This document shows, piece by piece, positions 1-3,468 of a DNA stretch of 5,882 bases. The position numbers and the translations under genes are program-made. A model generated the notes under the pieces. It was not told where the DNA came from. It did not search any database and was given only the letters and a program-made list of their open reading frames with translations. The stretch lies in assembly GCA_003542415.1 (NCBI GenBank), contig DPKR01000111.1:13661-19542 (forward strand), given 5' to 3'. Each line of letters starts with the position of its first letter. Position 1 is the stretch's first letter. The DNA comes from Alphaproteobacteria bacterium (lineage in GTDB: Bacteria > Pseudomonadota > Alphaproteobacteria > RF32 > CAG-239).

Positions 1-117
1 CAAGGGTGCTGTTTTCGTTGGCTGCACGGAGTGTACAATCTTCGAACTTTTAAAAGCCCATCGCCTGGAAGTTGTTGCCATAAGAGAACAACTCAGTTTT
101 GTTAGAAAAAGACTTAT
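1..117. repeat. Composite intergenic repeat R0 (cut by window edge): half hairpin plus gamma module
   Basis: The first 25 bases are identical to 1058-1082, the right arm of the hairpin that separates modules in repeat R1, so the window starts inside a third copy of the same repeat family. From about 18 to 117 the sequence aligns without gaps to the gamma modules at 1226-1330 and 2750-2853. It is more diverged than those two are from each other, but amino-acid similarity on the plus strand is retained. The left part lies outside the window. Confidence 0.75.
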
Positions 118-196
118 AAAAAATACCTCAATTATTAAAATTGAGGCGCGAAATGTCCATAATAAAGAAAAAATCACTTACCTTGAGATTTTTTGA
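2..196 (+). CDS. Gamma-module open frame, 5' end outside window (possible small or relic protein)
   Basis: The plus-strand frame is open from the window edge to a TGA at 194-196. Its first 40 residues match the gamma peptide of the two other repeat copies, with pattern LL..HR.EV.AI followed by EQL..V..RL. Differences are largely synonymous or conservative (Val/Ile, Lys/Arg, Tyr/Phe), which argues that this strand and frame have been under coding selection. The other two copies stop right after the conserved segment. Here the frame runs about 28 codons further, through the terminator hairpin of the opposing gene and over its 3' end, so that tail is probably not functional. No start codon is visible. 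The segment is predicted to be an amphipathic helix; its function is unknown. Confidence 0.3.
   Translation, partial: KGAVFVGCTECTIFELLKAHRLEVVAIREQLSFVRKRLIKNTSIIKIEARNVHNKEKITYLEIF
116..146 (-). terminator. Intrinsic terminator of the 216-aa gene
   Basis: Perfect 8-bp stem CCTCAATT (126-133) / AATTGAGG (139-146) with a 5-nt loop. On the minus strand it is followed by TATTTTTTA. It lies 27 bp past the stop codon of the minus-strand gene ending at 174. Confidence 0.7.
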
Positions 197-824
197 ATTT
201 TGTTTTTGCAACAGATACGGCGATATTATTAAATGCTTTTGAATCGGCAATTTTAGCGGCTGCTTTTTGAAGTTTTGGCTTATCTTCAAGTTTTTTAAGT
301 TGCTCTTCTTTTTTCTTTTCAACATGTTGCTTAGCAAAATAAATTTTTGTGTCTTCAACACCATCTTTATCAAAATGTTTAATTCCGCCCTTTTCAGTCC
401 ATTCAAACTCTTTTTGTTTTGAATTAGGATAATATACACGTTTGGTTGAATTACATTCGATACAATTTTCTAATTCATCAAAACGACAGAAAATCTCTCC
501 TCCATCTGAGTTAGAATAATGAGATGATGACATTTTTCCGTTTTCATATCTGTATACGGATTTACTTTCCGAATAATCAGAACAAGAAAATGAGTCATAT
601 TCATCTTTTGCTTCATGAGTTAACAATTTTGAGAGTCTATCTTCCTGTTTTTTCCATGCTTCTTCGAATTTTTCTTTCAAAAGTGCTGGTGGTTCTTTTC
701 TTTTTTGTTCTTTTGAAGATTTTTGATAACCATTGCCTGATGTGCCACGTCTTCTCATTCGAGATAAATTTGCAACCGTTGCAGCATTAGCCGCTGCAGT
801 TGCTGCAGATATAATCACAACCAT
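174..824 (-). CDS. Hypothetical protein, 216 aa, N-terminal hydrophobic Ala-rich segment and charged helical body
   Basis: I do not recognise this protein. The ATG at 824 is preceded by an AAAGGA Shine-Dalgarno at 7-nt spacing and by a good promoter (860-889), which supports the start. Residues 2-20 are hydrophobic and Ala-rich and are followed by the cluster RMRRR, as in a short membrane anchor with a cytoplasmic basic flank; no signal-peptidase site is evident. Residues about 35-75 are rich in Lys and Glu and probably helical. Residues about 85-165 hold four Cys and beta-strand-like text; the stretch YPNSKQKEFEW then HFDKDG is loosely like one MORN/YwqK-type strand pair, too weak to assign. 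The tail is Lys/Ala-rich. It is monocistronic, bounded by its own promoter and terminator between repeats R1 and R0, like a self-contained cassette. Confidence 0.75.
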   Translation of the reverse strand: MVVIISAATAAANAATVANLSRMRRRGTSGNGYQKSSKEQKRKEPPALLKEKFEEAWKKQEDRLSKLLTHEAKDEYDSFSCSDYSESKSVYRYENGKMSSSHYSNSDGGEIFCRFDELENCIECNSTKRVYYPNSKQKEFEWTEKGGIKHFDKDGVEDTKIYFAKQHVEKKKEEQLKKLEDKPKLQKAAAKIADSKAFNNIAVSVAKTKFKKSQGK

Positions 825-859
825 ACTTTATTCCTTTCGAGATTCCAATTTATGGTAAT

Positions 860-889
860 AGTATAGCAGAAAACAAGCATTAAAGTCAA
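860..889 (-). promoter_or_regulatory. Sigma70-type promoter for the 216-aa gene
   Basis: On the minus strand TTGACT (884-889) is separated by 18 nt from TATACT (860-865), with a TG dinucleotide one base upstream of the -10 (extended -10). Transcription would start near 853, giving a leader of about 30 nt with the AAAGGA ribosome-binding site. The promoter lies between repeat R1 and the gene, so the gene does not depend on transcription through the repeat. Confidence 0.7.
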
Positions 890-913
890 TCTTTTTTGAT
901 ATTTTTGATTAGT

Positions 914-1030
914 GGCTGCTTGAACTGGACTGGGCTGCGGCTTTTATAAAAAAGCCTCGCCCGATCTTGTCGTGTGTCGACGTTGCCGACACACACTGCG
1001 ATTTCGAACCCCTTGGTTCTTCACCATAGG
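914..1030. repeat. Alpha module, copy 1 (117 bp)
   Basis: Identical to 2589-2705 at 115 of 117 positions; both mismatches are near the left end (922 and 924), and the last 106 bp are identical. It contains the same three hairpins as the other copy (a GC-closed AT stem, a GTGTGTCG/CGACACAC stem and a GAACC/GGTTC stem). One of the mismatches creates an in-frame TGA relative to the plus-strand frame that is open in copy 2, which argues against alpha being translated. Confidence 0.85.
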
Positions 1031-1037
1031 ATAAAAT

Positions 1038-1080
1038 AGCCAACAAAAAAAGCACCGCAAGGGTGCTGTTTTCGTTGGCT
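1038..1080 (-). terminator. Module-separating hairpin, terminator-like on the minus strand
   Basis: Two nested inverted repeats: outer AGCCAAC (1038-1044) / GTTGGCT (1074-1080) and inner AGCACC (1051-1056) / GGTGCT (1062-1067), with an A7 tract left of the inner stem. Read on the minus strand this is a GC-rich hairpin followed by T7. On the plus strand the T-tract is short, so minus-strand termination is favoured. Confidence 0.65.
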
Positions 1081-1180
1081 GCTTCACCTGGAAGTATTGA
1101 GCCTTCAGCTCAATGATCTTGCCACACGGCGACAATTACCGCCGTGTAATGCGATTCCGAATTGGTTCTCCCATAAAGAT
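1076..1180. repeat. Beta module, diverged relative of alpha
   Basis: It shares with alpha the start GGCTGCTTCACCTGGA, an internal GATCTTG and an end of the type TGCGATT.CGAA then TTGGTTCT and CCATA. The stems between these anchors differ: TTGAGC/GCTCAA (1097-1113) instead of the alpha AT stem, and ACACGGCG/CGCCGTGT (1124-1147, 8-nt loop) instead of GTGTGTCG/CGACACAC (7-nt loop). Pairing is kept although the bases changed, so the conserved property appears to be RNA or single-strand DNA structure. Confidence 0.65.
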
Positions 1181-1330
1181 AAATCAGCCACTAAAAAAAC
1201 CACCATAAAGGTGGTTGTTTCAGTTGGCTGGGCGTCCTGTACAGTGCCGCAACTTTTACAACAACATCGCTCTGAAGTAATTGCCATCAAAGAACAACTC
1301 TGTTACGTAAAAGAGAGATTAGTTATTTAA
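1097..1330 (+). CDS. Open frame ending in gamma peptide, copy 1 (start uncertain)
   Basis: Only the last 34 or so codons (about 1226-1327) are supported as coding, by comparison with copies at 2-120 and 2750-2853. Against copy 2 the changes include several silent third positions and conservative Lys/Arg; against R0 about 14 of 24 core residues are identical and most others similar. The nominal start is a TTG inside a beta-module hairpin with no ribosome-binding site, and the frame then runs through a terminator-like hairpin. A full 77-aa product is therefore doubtful; it may be a relic C-terminus carried by the repeat. It ends in TAA at 1328-1330, convergent with the minus-strand gene ending at 1368. 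Confidence 0.3.
   Translation: MSLQLNDLATRRQLPPCNAIPNWFSHKDKSATKKTTIKVVVSVGWASCTVPQLLQQHRSEVIAIKEQLCYVKERLVI
1185..1230 (-). terminator. Module-separating hairpin, terminator-like on the minus strand
   Basis: Outer CAGCCA (1185-1190) / TGGCTG (1225-1230) and inner AACCACC (1198-1204) / GGTGGTT (1210-1216) with a 5-nt loop. A run of seven A at 1193-1199, which overlaps the left stem arm by two bases, becomes a T-run after the stem on the minus strand. Same plan as the hairpins at 1038-1080 and 2711-2753 but with different stem bases. Confidence 0.6.
1226..1330 (+). repeat. Gamma module, copy 1
   Basis: Near-identical to 2750-2853 over its first 45 bp, then diverging mainly at silent or conservative positions of the plus-strand frame. 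A more diverged copy is at 18-117. Unlike alpha and beta it has no evident hairpin. Confidence 0.75.
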
Positions 1331-1333
1331 CTC

Positions 1334-1353
1334 TTTTGTATATTTATACAAAA
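1334..1353. terminator. AT-rich palindrome between convergent frames
   Basis: TTTTGTATA (1334-1342) and TATACAAAA (1345-1353) form a perfect 9-bp inverted repeat with a 2-base centre. It sits between the gamma stop (1330) and the minus-strand stop at 1368. It could act as a weak bidirectional terminator or a protein-binding palindrome; the stem is nearly all A/T, so termination strength is doubtful. Confidence 0.4.
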
Positions 1354-1367
1354 CATCTTCCAGTATA

Positions 1368-1762
1368 TTACTTGCCGTTTGCCTTTTTATTTTTGATTTT
1401 TTCCAACAGATTATTTATTTTTCTTTCTGTTTTTTTCATAATCGGAGGTAATTTAACTTCACTTATATTAGTTCCTAGTGTTTTATCAATTTTTTTAGCC
1501 AATCTTTTTCTAAGTTCAGCCAATTTATTCAAATTTTCAACTCTTGTTTTTTCTATTTTATTACCTATTAAAGTACCTGTTTCTTCAAAAGGAGGAATCG
1601 TTGTTAAAAAATATTTTTTAAATTCTTAGATTCATAATATTTTTTTGATCGAGATAAGTATTGGCCATCTGACATCTTGGTGACATACTCTTCAATTCCT
1701 GTCACTTCATTCAAGGTAAATATACCCATGACATCAAAATCGGCTAAATTTATATTCTCCAT
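1368..1762 (-). pseudogene. Frame-disrupted (or frameshifted) small gene coupled to NADAR gene, 131 aa if restored
   Basis: The ATG at 1762-1760 overlaps the stop of the upstream NADAR gene by one base (TAATG), a hallmark of translational coupling. The zero frame gives only 52 aa and stops at TAA 1606-1604. A -1 shift within the A6/T6 region just before that stop joins a second frame of about 80 codons, open to TAA at 1370-1368 and protein-like: after a PPFEETGTLIG stretch it becomes a Lys/Glu/Leu-rich helical tail, probably coiled coil. The zero frame contains T TTA AAA followed by A AAA AAT, both canonical -1 slippery heptamers. Three explanations fit: a single-base deletion in a homopolymer (pseudogene), a sequencing error, or programmed frameshifting. 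The family is not recognised. The opposing plus-strand frame over 1336-1629 is a hydrophobic shadow. Confidence 0.6.
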
Positions 1763-2403
1763 TATCTACCATAATCTATTTGTTTAAAAAAAGCAGAAAG
1801 ACTGTTTATTTCTCTCTCAAACTCATAACGCGTAAATACCGTTTCGTTTTTTGATATTTTGCCTATGGAATGAATTATCGGTTTGGTTGCATTCTTCAAA
1901 GCTTGCCTATATAAAGGATTTTGCGCCGCTGAAATATATAATTCATCAACTAATAAATCGTATTCGGAGCTATCCCTTTTTATAGCCTGATTCTGCCAAT
2001 AAACATATCCTGTTTCTTTCCAATCATAATTGCTTGCCACTTGAATGTGGTAGGCATCTGTTCCGCTATAATTAAAAACAACCTTCTGAATTTTAGAATC
2101 TTTGAATTTGATACCCTGAAAAAAAGCTTCAATACTTTTTAAGTGAAAACCTCTGAAAACAAATTCATAAGGATACAAGTTGGAAAGTAATTTTGATAAA
2201 GAACCTTTAATTTTGTAGCCGACATTTAACCATTTTTCACATTCGGGAATATATTTTCCATCTTCATCACAAATAGGAAGGCCCTCACAATATTCAACAT
2301 TTTCTTTATTTACTATATCTTTGAGAACAAATCTAAAATTCTTTTTAAATTCAATATATTTTTTTAATTCTTCTTCCATTTTTTTATTTATTTCATCAGA
2401 CAT
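1762..2403 (-). CDS. NADAR-family protein (N-glycosidase of ADP-ribosyl type), 213 aa
   Basis: Assigned to the NADAR/YbiA (DUF1768) family. Known members cleave N-glycosidic bonds of riboflavin-pathway intermediates or remove ADP-ribose from guanine in nucleic acids; which substrate applies here cannot be told. Motifs seen: SNLYPYEF (residues 74-81), equivalent to the family NFYPSPF; KSIEAFFQGIKF (89-100), equivalent to S-x-E-x-x-F-Q-x-x-K-F, with E92 the likely key acid; YVYWQNQAIKRDSSEY (133-148); QNPLYRQAL (161-169); and HSIGK...ETVFTRYEF (178-195), a typical C-terminal block. Residues 1-70 are a less conserved charged region with three Cys. Length suits a NADAR protein with an N-terminal extension. 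The start has a weak GGGA site. It is first in a two-gene unit with its own promoter, and its stop overlaps the next ATG. The cytoplasmic soluble location is inferred. Confidence 0.85.
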   Translation of the reverse strand: MSDEINKKMEEELKKYIEFKKNFRFVLKDIVNKENVEYCEGLPICDEDGKYIPECEKWLNVGYKIKGSLSKLLSNLYPYEFVFRGFHLKSIEAFFQGIKFKDSKIQKVVFNYSGTDAYHIQVASNYDWKETGYVYWQNQAIKRDSSEYDLLVDELYISAAQNPLYRQALKNATKPIIHSIGKISKNETVFTRYEFEREINSLSAFFKQIDYGR

Positions 2404-2469
2404 TACTACATCCCGTAATTAAATTCTTTTTTATAGCCAAATAGCCCATTCCCTACAAAAACCAGTTTA

Positions 2470-2498
2470 TTTATACTATGATTATATTAAATGATCAA
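2470..2498 (-). promoter_or_regulatory. Sigma70-type promoter for the NADAR operon
   Basis: Minus-strand TTGATC (2493-2498), 17-nt spacer, TATAAA (2470-2475). The start of transcription would fall near 2463, with a leader of about 60 nt. It lies between the terminator that ends repeat R2 and the gene, so the unit is transcriptionally isolated. Confidence 0.6.
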
Positions 2499-2542
2499 GT
2501 CAAATTTTAGTTAATTAATCGTTCGAACCGCAATTTGTTGAG

Positions 2543-2579
2543 AAAAAAACAAGGAGTTATCTCAAAAAAGATAACTCCT
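2543..2579 (-). terminator. Strong intrinsic terminator bounding repeat R2 (minus strand)
   Basis: Perfect 11-bp stem AGGAGTTATCT (2552-2562) / AGATAACTCCT (2569-2579) with a 6-nt loop. On the minus strand it is followed by TTG and a T7 run (2549-2543). It would stop transcripts coming from the alpha module or further upstream before they reach the NADAR promoter. Confidence 0.75.
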
Positions 2580-2586
2580 GTACAGT

Positions 2587-2853
2587 TTGGCTGCTTCACC
2601 TGGACTGGGCTGCGGCTTTTATAAAAAAGCCTCGCCCGATCTTGTCGTGTGTCGACGTTGCCGACACACACTGCGATTTCGAACCCCTTGGTTCTTCACC
2701 ATAGGTGCATCAGCCACTAAAAAAGCCCCCTTTCGGGGGCTCATTAGTGGCTGGGCGTCCTGTACAGTGCCGCAACTTTTACAACAACACCGCAAGGAAG
2801 TAATTGCCATCAAAGAACAACTCCGTTACGTCAGGGAAAGATTAGCAGCTTAA
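2587..2853 (+). CDS. Open frame ending in gamma peptide, copy 2 (start uncertain)
   Basis: The open frame is 88 codons with a TTG as its only early start and no convincing ribosome-binding site. The first part reads through the alpha module hairpins and then a terminator-like hairpin. The alpha copy at 914-1030 has an in-frame TGA, so this part is probably not coding. The last 34 codons (from about 2750) carry the gamma peptide that is conserved at the protein level in three copies, with pattern LL..HR.EV.AI then EQL..V..RL, a likely amphipathic helix. It may be a relic C-terminus or a small protein translated from an internal start I cannot place. No family recognised. Confidence 0.3.
   Translation: MAASPGLGCGFYKKASPDLVVCRRCRHTLRFRTPWFFTIGASATKKAPFRGLISGWASCTVPQLLQQHRKEVIAIKEQLRYVRERLAA
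2589..2705. repeat. Alpha module, copy 2 (117 bp)
   Basis: 115/117 identical to 914-1030. Hairpin I (2607-2637) has an outer GGGC/GCCC and inner GGCTTTT/AAAAGCC stem. Hairpin II (2647-2669) is GTGTGTCG, 7-nt loop, CGACACAC. Hairpin III (2681-2694) is GAACC-CCTT-GGTTC. The near identity of the two copies, 1.6 kb apart, points to recent duplication or gene conversion. It does not fold as a tRNA: a GGTTCGAA-like string on the minus strand lacks a matching T-stem. Confidence 0.85.
2711..2753 (-). terminator. Module-separating hairpin, terminator-like on the minus strand
   Basis: Outer CAGCCACTAA (2711-2720) / TTAGTGGCTG (2744-2753), perfect over 10 bp, and inner AGCCCCC (2724-2730) / GGGGGCT (2735-2741) with loop TTTC. 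The A-run between the arms gives T6 after the GC stem on the minus strand. Confidence 0.7.
2750..2853 (+). repeat. Gamma module, copy 2
   Basis: Matches 1226-1330 without gaps and 18-117 more distantly. It marks the right end of the repeat array; no further module is seen up to the right edge of the window. Confidence 0.75.
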
Positions 2854-2891
2854 ATCGGTATTATAAAGATTTTTACGTAATCTGACCTATG

Positions 2892-2951
2892 GGGGATGGG
2901 GTATTCCTCTTGCCATCCCCTCTTTATGCCGCTTTACGTATGAGGCATAAA
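2892..2951. other. Two adjacent perfect hairpins in non-coding DNA
   Basis: Hairpin one is GGGGATGG (2892-2899), 13-nt loop, CCATCCCC (2913-2920). Three bases later hairpin two is TTTATGCC (2923-2930), 13-nt loop, GGCATAAA (2944-2951). The 8-mer TTTACGTA occurs at 2872-2879, left of the pair, and again at 2933-2940 in the loop of the second hairpin. Possible roles are a terminator for the plus-strand gamma frame, a structured leader, or a replication or nicking site for the HUH protein; the sequence does not decide. Confidence 0.5.
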
Positions 2952-3060
2952 ATTTATTTTCACTTCCGAATAGATAAAAAAAATTCGTTTAGATCAAATT
3001 TTTTCAAATTTTTATCTTTTAAAACATGTTCTAACAAATAGAGAAACATAAATTTTAGAA
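2952..3060. other. AT-rich leader with direct repeats upstream of the 70-aa gene
   Basis: The 12-mer ATCAAATTTTTT at 2993-3004, followed by CAAATTT (3005-3011), recurs at 3388-3399 upstream of the HUH gene, where it is followed by ATCAAATTT. Both plus-strand genes therefore share an upstream AT-rich motif. No convincing -35/-10 pair could be fixed in this low-complexity stretch. Confidence 0.35.
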
Positions 3061-3075
3061 AGGAGGTGATTAAAA

Positions 3076-3288
3076 ATGTTGTATAGAGTTTTTGAATCTG
3101 ATAATGTAAAAGTAAAGGATCCAATATATTTTTCTACGTCTTTTGACAATTTAGAAGAAGCATTACAGTGGTTTAACGATTTGACTGATACATATAAAGA
3201 CAATCGCAAATCTTATGTTTCTTTGTGTGCAATTTTTGATGAAGATTACCCTAAAATCAAAAAAAAGACCAAAAGACAAAGTAAATAA
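3076..3288 (+). CDS. Hypothetical small protein, 70 aa
   Basis: I do not recognise a family. The start is well supported: the Shine-Dalgarno AGGAGGTGAT at 3061-3070 is a near-perfect match to the 16S 3' end, with AGGAGG 9 nt from the ATG. The protein opens with a beta-strand-like MLYRVFESD, then a helix around residues 24-41 (LEEALQWFNDLTDTY), a second strand KSYVSLCAIFDED (45-57) and a very basic tail (KIKKKTKRQSK), a strand-helix-strand plan with a nucleic-acid-friendly end. It is monocistronic, closed by a strong terminator 25 bp downstream, and precedes the HUH gene in the same direction. A role as a small accessory or regulatory protein of that gene is only inferred from position. Confidence 0.75.
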   Translation: MLYRVFESDNVKVKDPIYFSTSFDNLEEALQWFNDLTDTYKDNRKSYVSLCAIFDEDYPKIKKKTKRQSK

Positions 3289-3313
3289 TAATAAACTTTA
3301 GTTATACAATAAG

Positions 3314-3347
3314 CCAACCGTATTTATAACTAACGGTTGGTTTTTTT
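3314..3347 (+). terminator. Intrinsic terminator after the 70-aa gene
   Basis: CCAACCGT (3314-3321) / ACGGTTGG (3333-3340), 8 bp perfect with an 11-nt loop, followed at once by T7 (3341-3347). It separates the 70-aa gene from the HUH gene, which must have its own promoter. Confidence 0.85.
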
Positions 3348-3383
3348 ATATTTCTACCAACTTCGAATCTAAACAAAATCAAC

Positions 3384-3408
3384 TCAAATCAAATTTTTTA
3401 TCAAATTT
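3384..3408. promoter_or_regulatory. AT-rich short direct repeats upstream of the HUH gene
   Basis: TCAAAT occurs at 3384, 3389 and 3401. ATCAAATTT occurs at 3388-3396 and again at 3400-3408, 12 bp apart. The 12-mer ATCAAATTTTTT is shared with 2993-3004. These could be promoter-proximal protein sites or an AT-rich unwinding region of an origin; low complexity makes chance recurrence possible. Confidence 0.3.
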
Positions 3409-3441
3409 ATTCATTCTCACGAAAATTTTTTTTGATCTCAG

Positions 3442-3465
3442 CAGTTCTTACAAACAGGAGAACTG
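3442..3465 (+). promoter_or_regulatory. Inverted repeat covering the HUH gene Shine-Dalgarno
   Basis: CAGTTCT (3442-3448) and AGAACTG (3459-3465) are perfect inverted 7-mers with a 10-nt loop. The Shine-Dalgarno AGGAG is at 3456-3460, so its last two bases are in the stem and the rest in the loop; the ATG follows at 3469. In RNA this could limit ribosome access; in DNA it could be an operator for autorepression. Confidence 0.5.
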
Positions 3466-3468
3466 AAA

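Noticed and set aside
128..439. 103-codon minus-strand frame inside the 216-aa gene region
   Set aside because: Overlaps the better supported 216-aa gene in another frame, runs through its terminator and is Lys/Asn/Leu low-complexity; a shadow.
1038..1230. Integron attC sites
   Set aside because: The AGCCAAC/GTTGGCT ends differ from the RYYYAAC/GTTRRRY cores, extra perfect terminator stems lie inside, and no integrase is seen. A cassette-like layout remains as a weaker inference.
1336..1629. 97-codon plus-strand open frame, very hydrophobic
   Set aside because: It is antisense to the frame-disrupted NADAR partner gene, whose Lys-rich codons read as Phe/Leu/Ile on the other strand. No ribosome-binding site; the minus strand has the TAATG coupling and a more protein-like composition.
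2681..2694. GAACC-CCTT-GGTTC as a LexA or other operator
   Set aside because: Spacing does not match the direct-repeat LexA box found at 5760-5774; it is simply the third hairpin of the alpha module.
2589..2705. Alpha module as an antisense tRNA or tRNA remnant
   Set aside because: A GGTTCGAA-like string appears on the minus strand, but it has no complementary T-stem, no anticodon arm and no acceptor stem.
2619..2813. Minus-strand frames across the repeats (also 944-1135 and 1105-1290)
   Set aside because: They run through terminator hairpins and structured modules. In gamma the minus-strand protein reading is less conserved than the plus-strand one.
914..2853. CRISPR array
   Set aside because: Only two or three repeat copies, far apart, with genes between them and no regular spacers.
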